From: Monarcha castaneiventris obscurior
Taxonomy: Eukaryota > Chordata > Aves > Passeriformes > Monarchidae
Reading direction: 5' to 3'
Assembly: GCA_026261815.1 (NCBI GenBank)
Contig: JAMPIT010000188.1
Span: 372,001-436,000, forward strand
DNA: 64,000 nucleotides
This document shows positions 46,701-56,000 of the stretch, one piece after another (within the stretch, counting starts at the first letter, position 1; every line of letters begins with the position of its first letter). Under the pieces are notes generated by a model that was not told the origin of the DNA, made no database searches, and worked only from the letters and a program-made list of their open reading frames with translations. The position numbers and the translations under genes were made by a program.

Positions 46701-49700
46701 AGGACTACTTCTGCCACGCTCTCATGTGCTTTGGACTTTCAAATACCGTATCATTTCTGAAGTGGGAAGTGTTCAAGATTAGGTTTGATGAGGCTTGGAG
46801 AAACCTGGGCAAGTGGAAGATGTCCCTGCCCATGGCAGGGGAGTGAAAGAAGATGTGATGGTCCCTTCCAACCCAAACCAGTCTGGGATTCTGAGAGACA
46901 GGCTGGTGAGTTGGTAAAGCAGCATTCTGGCACTTCCACATGGATATCGGGGACAAAGGTTTTATTCACTGAAGGACACTGAGCAGCAATTTTTTGGGAA
47001 AAGTACTCCATTTTGCAGTGGAGGTAGATACACCATCTAAAGAAGTCCTTGATCCCAGACAACCCCAAACCAGGCTTCCATCACATTAAGAATTAAAAAA
47101 TCTGTGAGGGGAAAAAAAGAAAAGACAGTAATTCTACGGGTTTTGGTTAACCCCAGCAGGCAGCCAAGCCTTGCAAAGGTGTCCCTCATGATTCCCAGCA
47201 GGATGTAATAGAGAATTGTAAAGGTGAGAACCCTCCTGGGTTGTGATACAGTTTAAAAGCTACAGCAAACCTGCACACACAGGCAAGGCAAAATAAGGGA
47301 TCCCTTCCCTGCTTCCCATCTGTCAGCAGATGGGGGAAAAAAAAGCAGAGCTTGACTTGGGAAGATGAACTCCATAACACTGAACATCTTCGTCCCTCAT
47401 TTGCAGCTCAGCTCCTTCTGTTCAGTCCCCCTCAAACTGTACGGGTGAAAAGGTTGTAGGTTGTGTCACCCCAGGAGTAAGATCCTGGATTTGTCCTTTT
47501 GAAGGTTCCTGTCAGCACATCTCCCCAGTCTTTGGAGTCCCAGGACTGGTGTCGCCTGCCAGGTGCTGAGGGTACACACTGACTGTTGTCCAGGTCATTA
47601 CTGACAGTGTTAAAGACAGGAACATCTACTTCACATAAGGATTAACATCAGCTTGCATTCGGGGTGACACAGCTTTTTAGAACAGAAATCATTTACTGCC
47701 TTGTAAAATTCTCTGCAAAGATGTGATCCCAAATCAGTTTGTGACTGTGAGGTTTGGGAACAGTCATGTGTAACAAGTACCTGCAGGGGAATTTTCTGCC
47801 GTTATTTTGCTCTATTTCTGCCCAAGCAGAAAATTTAGAATTTGCTTCAGGTGAGCAAATGCTTTAATGAAAACAGCTGAGTTACTCAATGGTAATACCC
47901 TCCATCACTTCTGTTCTCTCCGTAGTTTCATGTGGTCCTTTGAGAAGATTCACAGGAGCATTGCACACATCTTCCAGGGCGAGCTGGTGGCCAGCTTTGA
48001 TGAAGAATTCCGCATTTTGTTTGCACAGTCGGAACCTCTCATTCCTCCGGCCAACGTCTTGGCAAAGACAGAGAACACGTTTGCCATGGCTCCCTATGGC
48101 AATAACATGCCTTTCTTTCCCAAAAAAGGCCCCCTGATGTTCCAGAGGGATGACAGTCTCTTCCCCTCCTTCATGGACAGAATGGATCCAGACAGGTACT
48201 TCTTCTCCAATTTTCGACGGGACGACATGCTGCGGCACACCGTGGAGGGCTCAGCCATGCGGATGTATAAAAAGGTGGAAATGGAGAATTCCCAGATGGA
48301 TCCAGTCAGGGGTTTTCTCCGTTCCAAGCAGCTGGAGTTGGACGCTTTTAAGAGACACAGTTTTGCAGAAGGAACGCTTGAAAATTTTGCCTCTGCCAAG
48401 CAGTACACTCGACAGATGTTCATGAACAACATGGACGAGTTCAAAATCCAATCCAGTCATTTCCAGAAGGACCAGTTCTATCAGTACCAGTTTGAACATC
48501 CCCATCTTTCTGGCAGACCTCAGGGATTCTTTGAGAGGATTCGAGGGGGGAGGCCAGGATTCAATGAACTGGAAGACTATGGAGAGGGACCCCGATACCC
48601 TGAACTGGAACCCAGTTTCCCACAGGAGAATTTCCCCTTACGGCTGGATTACGTACCCTCAAATTCTTCCAGGGAGGTGAGACACGGCTCTGACCAGCTG
48701 AACCCTGCGGGCAATGGCCCGATGGGAATGATGTTACGGAGGCAGAATATAGGACAGAAATTCATTTGCCAGACTTCTCCCACGCAGAAGCAGAGCCTGG
48801 AGCAGCGCCTGTTCCTACAGGACAAGGATGAAGACCAGGACGACGACAAGAACACGCAGGAAAACAGAACAGGGTTACGGAACTGGAGGATTTCTTCGTA
48901 CCTCAGTGCGTACCAGTCTGAACCAGATGAAGGGCTCCCGATGCCGATGGAGTCTGAGGCATATAACGATGCTCTTGGGGATCCCCTCACAAAGCACCCC
49001 ACTGACCTTGTCCCAGCCTTCAAATCCCCCACACCTTTCAATAGCAAGCCACTGGGAATTGACAGTGCCAAGGAATCTTCAGATCCTGATAGAGCAGGTG
49101 AAGAAACCTCAATAATGAAACCAGATGCCTTCAGGTCCAGGATAAATCCCTTGATCCAGAGGAGTTCCAGGCTCAGGTCCTCTCTGATTTTCAGTGCTGC
49201 CAAATTAGATCAGCCCAACACCACAATAGAAAAGGTGCAGATGATCCAAAAAGAGCAAATGTCCAGTGAGTTAACAAAGGACAATGAAACCATCAAGACG
49301 GCTGCCTCCTCCAAAGTGGCTGAGCTGCTGGAGAAGTACAAAGCTGTGGGCAAGGACATGGAACGGGGCACGGTCACCCACACCAAAGCTGTTTCAGGTT
49401 ACCTACAGGAGGAATCACAGAATACAGAGAAGAAATGTACCAAATCTGTGCAGTATAAGATTCTGGAGAGCAGGGTGCTGGACTCCAAAGACTCCTGCAG
49501 TACTTACAAAATGCATGGAGAGTTGGACAGAGCATTTGGAATGGCCTCATCCACCCCTCAGCTTGGGGACGCATTGAGTAAAGATCCCCTGGCACATCTT
49601 GGCACTAAGGTGGACAAGCTGTCATCCCGGTTTTACCCCATCGAGAACAAACCTGCTCTTCCAGAGAAGGAGAGCCTGATATTTGTAGGAGACACTCAGA

Positions 49701-50575
49701 AATTGGCTCTTCCAGAGAAGAAGGACAGAGTGACCTTCAGAGAAGACACTCCAAAATTAGTCAACACAGAAATGAAGAAACCACAGGTTAGGACAAGTAC
49801 TACATCCTCAGTTCTAGAAAGCCTGTCTAGAAGTCAAGGGTCTGACAGTTCTCTCAACAAATCTGAGGAAGACTGTTCAAAACAAGAGCAAAATCCCATG
49901 GAGTTTTTAAGAAAAGGGTCATTACGGCTGAAGCAGCTTTTGAACCCAAAGGGTGAAAAGAAATTGGAGGAGGAACCTGCACCTGAGACTGGGAAATGTG
50001 ACAAGCAGGCGGTGGTGCTCAAACGATCATCCATAGGGGACTGCCAGGAAGCGATGGAAGAAGAAAAATCCCACAAATTCACAGCACCGCTCCCCCCCAA
50101 GAGCAGCCAGACAACACAAGGGAGGTTCCCTTCCTCCACAGCCAACATCCTGTACAGCAGCAACTTGCGTGACGACACCAAGGTGATCCTGGAGCAGATC
50201 TCTGCCAATAGCCAGAAGAACAGAGCCGAGCTGGCCAAGCAGCTGCCATCCACCAGCAACCCTGACCTCTCCAGGTCAACCACAAGCTTGGAAAGAAAAG
50301 GGGAAAAGGAGAAAAGCTGCAACATCCACAGGTCTGAGAGCTTTGGGAGCCAGAAACGGAACCTCCAGCGGCAGCCGTCAGAGGACAGAGACACCCTCCT
50401 GAAAAAAATGGAGAACATGCGGAAGGAGAAGCGAGTCTACAGCAGGTTTGAGGTCTTCTGCAAGAAGGATGAACACACGAGTCCCAGTGAAGAGGAGTAT
50501 GACACAGATGCCAAAGACAAGAAAATGGGAAAATTCATGCCCAAAATCCTGGGGACCTTCAAGACCAAAAAATGA
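43341..50575 (+). CDS. FAM83H: FAM83H, spliced, coding-complete
   Basis: FAM83H is a pseudo-phospholipase-D (DUF1669) protein that binds and positions casein kinase 1 and affects keratin filament organisation. In human, truncations in its last exon cause hypocalcified amelogenesis imperfecta. The exons 43341-43787, 45170-45334, 45670-45794 and 47926-50575 join in phases 0, 0 and 2, giving about 1128 residues (human about 1179). DUF1669 covers roughly residues 1-285. It includes a degenerate HKD site (HLKEKFLLVD, residues 227-236) and the CK1-binding phenylalanines F247/F251 and F270/F274/F278, at the same numbers as in human. A further F-x-x-x-F lies at 338-342. The rest is a long, charged, Ser-rich tail encoded by one 2.65-kb exon, as in mammals. 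ATG 43341 is chosen because the reading frame upstream is intron before a clear acceptor. The final residues are GTFKTKK. Confidence 0.97.
43845..44235 (-). mobile_element. CR1 LINE, long 3' part, antisense
   Basis: Starts AGAATCATAATGGAGTGGTT and keeps the full CR1 order to TTCTCTTCTCCAGGCTGAGC. At about 390 bp it is one of the more complete copies. Confidence 0.92.
44375..44660 (-). mobile_element. CR1 LINE of another subfamily, antisense
   Basis: TTCACAGAATCCCAAAACAG, then GATTGGAAGGGGCCTCCGGA and CCATCCCCCCTGCTCAGAGA. The GGGGCCTCYGGAG motif marks the CR1 type with a ~GGAGGTC-rich 3' end. Confidence 0.72.
45170..45334 (+). CDS. FAM83H: FAM83H coding exon 2
   Basis: 165 nt, phase 0 in and out, donor GTGAGC. 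It encodes VVAIVMDIFTDVDLLFEVLD and then VPVYILLDEMN of the DUF1669 fold. Confidence 0.97.
45335..45669 (+). other. FAM83H: FAM83H intron
   Basis: A 335-bp, G-rich intron. No repeat was recognised. Confidence 0.85.
45670..45794 (+). CDS. FAM83H: FAM83H coding exon 3
   Basis: 125 nt, phase 0 in and phase 2 out, donor GTGAGG. It encodes FLRVRTVSGPTYYCRTGMSF and the HLKEKFLLVD pseudo-HKD segment, ending at SGNY. Confidence 0.97.
45958..46138 (-). mobile_element. CR1 LINE 3' end, antisense
   Basis: ATAGAATCATCAAATCACAG, then GGGACACCTTCCACTATCCC and GGGGCAGCCACAGCTTCTCT. Truncated at 46138. Confidence 0.9.
46341..46465 (-). mobile_element. CR1 LINE 3' end, antisense
   Basis: AATCATAAAATCACAGAATG, GGTTTGGGTTGGACAGACCC, then CTACTAGACCAGGTTGCTC. 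An 'AGAAGGCAAGGAGACC' variant interrupts the usual GGCAGGGACACC. Confidence 0.85.
46762..46893 (+). mobile_element. CR1 LINE 3' end, sense
   Basis: GAAGTGTTCAAGATTAGGTT, then GATGTCCCTGCCCATGGCAG and CAACCCAAACCAGTCTGGGA. This is the only sense copy recognised in FAM83H introns. Confidence 0.88.
47926..50575 (+). CDS. FAM83H: FAM83H last coding exon (2.65 kb)
   Basis: The acceptor TTCTCTCCGTAG ends at 47925. The first base completes Ser246 and the stop TGA is at 50573-50575. The exon opens with FMWSFEKIHRSIAHIFQGEL and SFDEEFRILF, which finish the CK1-binding fold. It then encodes about 850 mostly disordered residues, including a 17-residue duplication at 823-857 and repeated Ser/Glu/Lys patches. 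Confidence 0.97.
49655..49759 (+). repeat. FAM83H: 51-bp tandem duplication inside FAM83H
   Basis: GCTCTTCCAGAGAAG occurs at 49655 and 49706. The residues read ALPEKESLIFVGDTQKL followed by ALPEKKDRVTFREDTPKL. The period is 51 nt, so the frame is kept. Confidence 0.85.
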
Positions 50576-50731
50576 TTCTAGAAATCCTATTTAATTCCAT
50601 TTAATCACTGACTGACACAGGGAAACGAGGAAGAAACTTGTCTATGGTGGCTACAAATCCCAATGGCAAGGCTCTTCTGATTAGTGAGCAGAAATGTATC
50701 CAGCATGGGCCTCCCACGGTACAGTTTGCTC

Positions 50732-50737
50732 AATAAA
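50732..50737 (+). terminator. FAM83H: FAM83H poly(A) signal 1
   Basis: AATAAA in TTTGCTCAATAAAGTC, about 160 nt after the stop. Confidence 0.8.
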
Positions 50738-50776
50738 GTCAGGTGGTATCAAACAACCTTATCACAGTATGTTCCA

Positions 50777-50782
50777 AATAAA
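50777..50782 (+). terminator. FAM83H: FAM83H poly(A) signal 2
   Basis: AATAAA in TTCCAAATAAAATAAT, 45 nt after the first; a possible alternative site. Confidence 0.6.
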
Positions 50783-51548
50783 ATAATTAAAATGCCAACA
50801 TGCTTAAAGCACAGAAGTCTCTTTTTTTTAAAAAAAAGTTTTTGTTAAACCCAAGGAATATTTTCAGCAGACAAAACCATTCCAATTTCAGAAAAGAATG
50901 AAAAATAGAAAATTCAATATTTGAGTTTGGGCCAGAAAAGATAAATACATACAGACACACACACAAGTATTAACTGGAAAAAGTATTTAAAGCCCAGTAG
51001 TTTCTCAGGTAAAGTTACTCTTTTTCTGTATCTCACAATGAATCAGACATAGGAGGCACCTTTTTGAAGGTTTACAGACAAAAAAATAGTTGTAACCAAT
51101 GTTTTGACCTAATCTGTGGTTCTGATCTCCAGCAGCACAGGCCCAGCTTTTGTATTTACCAGTTCCTGAGCCTGCAGGGTCTGGTTTGCTTGTGGTTTGT
51201 TCCTCTGTGTATAGGGAATTACTTGCTTTAGGGGCTGAGCTGAAAGAAGCTGCTGAGGTGCTATTGATGGAGAACGGCTTGGTTTTAGGAGGCCTTTTCA
51301 GGTGAGTCTGAGTTTAAATAAGCATCTAAAATAAAATGCTGCCTTGGCCAAGTAGTGACTTCCTTGACAGTGGAAGTCTCTCTCTTCACCTTCCAGTTCA
51401 TGAGGTGACAGGTCTGGACCAGCATGAGCAGCTGAGAGAGCTGGGAGGGAATAACAATCATTTATCACAGGTAGAGTAGAACTTCAGAGACAAGAGCTTC
51501 AAGTTAATGAGGAAATTGTATCCAAAATCAGCATTGAAACAGGAATAA

Positions 51549-51640
51549 AAAGTTTCCTGTATATAAAATATATTACACACATATATATATAAAATATATA
51601 TATATATAATATATAATATTTAAATATAAAGTTTCCTGTA
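51549..51640. repeat. AT-rich tract flanked by 13-bp direct repeats
   Basis: About 66 bp of TATA/ATAT sequence lies between two copies of AAAGTTTCCTGTA at 51549-51561 and 51628-51640. Confidence 0.85.
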
Positions 51641-51822
51641 GACTGGCAACACCTTCATGATGTCTCAGCAATAGTATCTCATGAAACTTTGCTTTCTGAA
51701 AGCAAAAACAATAAAAATGACCAATTATTCATTGAAGAAGACAGTACCAATATGCAGTTTCCCTCTCAACACCCAAAATGCTGCTTGAAAGGTCAAGATT
51801 TTCTGCGGTACAATATAAAGTA

Positions 51823-51828
51823 TTTATT
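51823..51828 (-). terminator. MAPK15: Candidate MAPK15 poly(A) signal
   Basis: TTTATT on the + strand is AATAAA on the MAPK15 strand, about 1.03 kb after the stop. It is the nearest canonical hexamer I could find downstream on that strand. Confidence 0.5.
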
Positions 51829-52077
51829 TTAAAAATATTTACAATATTACACACTCGGGAAACTGTTAAGTATTGTAGAAGAACCCACCTGTATTTCAGG
51901 TGCTTTTCTACTTGATTTTAACAAAACCAGACCATGATGGATTCTGTTTATCTAACTCAGAAGAGTCATAGAAATGAGTGAAAGGCTGTAAGATCATCTG
52001 TGAAGAGTTATGTCTTCATGGTCTTCAGAGAACAGTTACCTGTTCTGCTCAAAAAAATACCCACCAATTAGGCAGCC

Positions 52078-52565
52078 TAGAATGGGTAGGAAGGGACCTT
52101 TTAAAGGTCACCCAGTCCCAACCCCTGCCTCCTATGGGCCGGGACACCTTCCACTACACCTGGTTGCTCCATGCCCTGTCCAGCCTGGACTTGAACATTT
52201 CCAGGGATGGGGCAGCCACAGCTTCTCTGGGCACCCTGTGCCAGGGCCTCACCACCCTCACAGGGAAGGATTTCTTCCCAAATTCCATCTAACCCTGCCC
52301 TCTGTCAGTGGGAAGCCTTTCCCCCTTGTCCTGTCACTCCAGGCTTTTGTCCAAAGTGCCTCTGCAGCTCTCCCAGAGCCCCTTTAGGCACTAGAAGGTC
52401 TTCTTGGAGCCTTCTTTCCTCCAGGCTGGACACCTCCAGTTCTCCCAGCCTATCTCCAGAGCAGAGGGGCTCAAGCCCTGAGAGCATTTTCTTGGTCTTG
52501 CACTTGGCCTTGTTGAACTTCAGGAGGTTCCCCTGGACCCTGAATATGTCTAAAAACCACTCAAG
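52078..52565 (-). mobile_element. CR1 LINE, long 3' part
   Basis: CTAGAATGGGTAGGAAGGGA, GGACACCTTCCACTACACCT and GATGGGGCAGCCACAGCTTC, on to CCCAGCCTATCTCCAGAGC and GTTGAACTTCAGGAGGTTC. About 480 bp, in the same orientation as MAPK15, in its likely 3' UTR. Confidence 0.9.
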
Positions 52566-52859
52566 TATCAGAATATTGCAGCTTTCTGTGATTTTTTGCA
52601 ATAATTCAAACAAGGAGTATGAACTGACAGCATTCACTGTTCTCACAGTCTGAGAGCAAACATGCGGAGTCCTCGTCTGCTGAGACTGGAAGGCAGAGGG
52701 GCTGGATTCCCTTTCCTATCAGCTTGTCCAGAGGAAAGGAGGACATTGTCCTATGCAGTGAATAAAGCACTTCCTCATATTTTGCTCTCCCCTGCTGCCC
52801 TTGTTTAGTCAGGGGCTGGGGGATGAGCTGTACTTCGCCTGTCTGGAGCATCTCCACAT

Positions 52860-53066
52860 TCACTGCTCAGGGTTTTCAGAGGCTTTTGCTATTGGAAGAC
52901 TCTGCAGTGCAGATTTACTGATGGTTCCATAGGCCTGGGAGTAGCTGCCCATTGATGCCCTTGGGTCACCCGCAGCTCCCACGTTTGCAGTGATCTGGAA
53001 CATCTTTTTACTGGGCTTTAGAAGGGGACGAACATCTTTGCTGTGACACTGAGAGTTTCTGGGATT
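52860..53066 (-). CDS. MAPK15: MAPK15 last coding exon with stop
   Basis: 207 nt, phase 0 in. It encodes [48 protein letters not shown] and ends ENPEQ, then TGA. The KKMF and SQAYGT strings align with the human C-terminus. The acceptor is TTTCTCACACAG on the gene strand. Confidence 0.93.
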   Translation of the reverse strand, partial: NPRNSQCHSKDVRPLLKPSKKMFQITANVGAAGDPRASMGSYSQAYGTISKSALQSLPIAKASENPEQ

Positions 53067-56000
53067 CTGTGTGAGAAAGAAAAGCCAAGAAAAGTTAATA
53101 ACCTGGAATCAGCTTCCTGGAATGCAAAAAGGACACAGATTTGGCTTTGGTCTGCGTTATCCTCTCAAGAAACAAACACAAACTCAGGGCATTTGTAGGC
53201 TGATCTTCTCCCTCTTCTGCTCTTCCTGTCACACAAAGTTGGTTACAATTCCCTAAAGACTCTTCCAAATGCATTAGTCGTGTACACCTGCATGTGCAGC
53301 AAGCTCCACAATCCCATCTTGGGGAATAAATGGCTTCTCTCACTCTCAAAACATTTTGGAAGGGATGCCAAATCAGAGGGGCTGAAAGGTGGGTTCCAAG
53401 TGTGCTACTGGACATGCTTGAAAGTTTCTGACAACCTGGGCTAGTGGAAAGTGTCCCTGACCATGGCACAGGGGTGGAATGAGATGAGTTTTTAGGTCCC
53501 TTCCAACCAAAGCAGTCGGTGATTCTGTGATTCTATGAATCTGTGGTGCCTCCTTCCACACTCTTCCTCTGTCATAAGCTTCCTCCGATCACTTCTGCAG
53601 GTGTCAGCAGTCACCAGGCAGCAGACAGCCAGCTCAGGAAGAAAAAAAAGCAGGAGCAAGAGGTCACTGAAGAACCCAGTGAGAGTAAGGACTTTTGCAA
53701 GGAAGCATGGCCAAGAACAGGGAAGAGGGAGGAGCTGAGAGGACAGGACTGACACCTACACAGCTCAGCAACAGCAATTCATTAGAAATGCAGAAACATG
53801 AAATCACAGAATCACTGAGGTTGGAAAAGCCCTCTGAGCCCACTGGGTCCGACCGCTCCCTCAGCAATGCCAAGGCCACCACTGATCCATGTCTCCACGT
53901 GCCACATCCACACAGCTGTTAAATCCCCCCAGGGATGGGGACTCCCCCCCTGCCCTGAGGCAGTCTGTGCCAGGGCTGGACAGCCCTTTGCAGGTGGGTT
54001 TTTTTCCAATATCCGACCTAAACCTCCCCTGGAACCACTTGAGGCCGTTTCCTCTCATCCTGTCCCTTGTTTCATGAGAGCAGAGCCTGACCCCCACCTG
54101 GCTGCACCCTCCTGTCAGGGAGTTGCACAGAGTGAGAAGGTCCCACCTGAGCTTCCTTTTCTCTACAGCTACTGCTGCTGCTCCAGACCCTCCCCCAGCT
54201 CTGTTCCCTTCTCTGGACACACTCCAGCCCCGCAGTGTGGCCCCTCCTTTCTTGTTGTGAGGAGCCCAAACTTGCCCTCAGGATTGGAGGTCCCTCAGCA
54301 GTGTCCAGCATAGGGGACAGGTACTGCCCTGGGCATCTGGCCACACCGTGGCTGGTACAAGCCAGGTGCCATTGGCCTCTTGCCCACCTGGGCACACCTA
54401 GGCTCATGTTCAGCTACTGTCATCAGCACCATCAGGTGACCTTTTCCAGCTTTCCAGCCACTCTGCCTGGAGCACTACAGGGAGTTGCTGCGACCCAGGT
54501 TACCACAAGTAAGGGTTAGAAGTTAAGCTACTCACACTGTAAAGGTTCTGCACATTTGTAGGAGAGAGCCGAGTGTTTGGCCATGTGGTTTGTCCCCGTA
54601 GTTTCCCATTGTTGGAGATTCTGGACTGCTGAGGTGGTGCAGAACAATTCCTGATCCCAGCACCAGGATTTGCATTTCCTGCAGAAGGAAAAACATGAGA
54701 GAAAGTAGGAAAATTGGAAGAACACAGAACACATTGACGGAGGCAGGGGCAGTCCCATACTCAACACTCATTCAACAGTGTTTTGTTCTTATGTCATTTC
54801 CTCCCACACTTTTACCCCCTCATTTTACCAAATTTAAACTTGCATCGATTTGCAAATTCCCTTAATTTCTTTCACACCACTCATTCTCTCCCCCAAGGTG
54901 GGTTACACCCCGGTGTAGGAGGGTGGTACCAACTCTGCACAGTGGTGTGTGTGATGGGGTTGTACATCGTCACACTAGTCTGTGACCTCTGACACACAGT
55001 TCCGGCCAAATCCTTGCTCTGGCTGGATCCTATTGGCTGGACCCCAGCTGTGGCTCCAGTGTGCACATGAGAAGGGTTTAGAAGAGGGGGTGCTGGTTCT
55101 TGCTGGCTTTTCCTGGTGGGTACAGTCACTGAGCTGGAACTTGGGAGAAGTGTGCTGGATTCAGACTGGTTCAGCTGAATGTTTTCTCTCTGCCCTTGCT
55201 CCTTTGGCAGGCTCTTTGACTTCTTTTCAAGGATCATCTGCAGAACAGAAAAGCAGGTTAGACTTAATACAGCAATACAGCAGAAAAATAAAACATCAAA
55301 ACAAAGAGGAATACTTAAAAAATCTGCAATTTATTTCACAGGGCAAGTAACAAGTATAATATAACTAAATGATCTTTAAGGTCCCTTCCAACCCAAACCA
55401 TTCTGTGAGTCTTTCTCAGACATCATGCTTCACAGGTTTTTTCTTTGCCATGTGGGAATTTAACATGTAAAAGTCTCTTAGAGATTACGACAGTATGGAA
55501 CTGGCCGATCAAACACCAACGTGTAACTGGGCCGGCAGGTGTGGAAAGCCCAGGGGAACACAAAGACAAGACAATGACAGAATTCGTTAAGTGTGTGCAA
55601 GAATGGCAGGTTACCTGGAGGATTAGGATTTGGGAAAATAAGATGAAAGTACCTCATATAATTTATTTCGATATTCTGCCACAGATAGCTGGACATCATC
55701 ACCCAAAGGAAGGATCACATCAAAATCCAAAGAGGGCTCCCTAGAAGGACAGTGGAATCTGAGGAAATGAGAACACATCATGTAATTCACTGACTGGTAA
55801 CAGATTATTAAAATTTAAACAGGATTGTTAAACAACCTCATGTAAATAGGGTTGGAGAAAAAGAATTAGTTTTACCATTTTTTCTGTAATACATTTAAAG
55901 AAAATTTTTGCCAAGAGCAGGTTTGTAATGTCTCAGAAGACATCAGGGCAGCTCCATACTGGTGTCACTCTCACCTCTTCACATAAGGATGCTGCAGAGC

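Larger units (their letters stand above)
45795..47925 (+). other. FAM83H: FAM83H intron 3
   Basis: A 2.1-kb intron with three CR1 fragments (two antisense, one sense) at 45958, 46341 and 46762. The remainder, about 46900-47925, shows nothing recognised. Confidence 0.8.
50576..50800 (+). other. FAM83H: FAM83H 3' UTR
   Basis: Short 3' UTR up to the two poly(A) signals. No repeat was recognised in it. Confidence 0.75.
50801..52075. other. Convergent gap between FAM83H and MAPK15
   Basis: AT-rich, holding an AT dinucleotide tract and the likely MAPK15 poly(A) signal on the - strand. It probably forms part of the MAPK15 3' UTR. Confidence 0.65.
53067..54535 (-). other. MAPK15: MAPK15 intron
   Basis: Donor GTGAGT. 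It holds one CR1 antisense to the gene (53420-53548) and one long CR1 in gene sense (53798-54325). Confidence 0.8.

Noticed and set aside
47867..47925. In-frame Met upstream of the last FAM83H exon
   Set aside because: It is intron before the TAG acceptor at 47925. SFMWSFEK is the known junction.
54528..54771. Two other open frames across the MAPK15 tail exon
   Set aside because: Only the third frame resembles the human tail and joins the last exon in phase.
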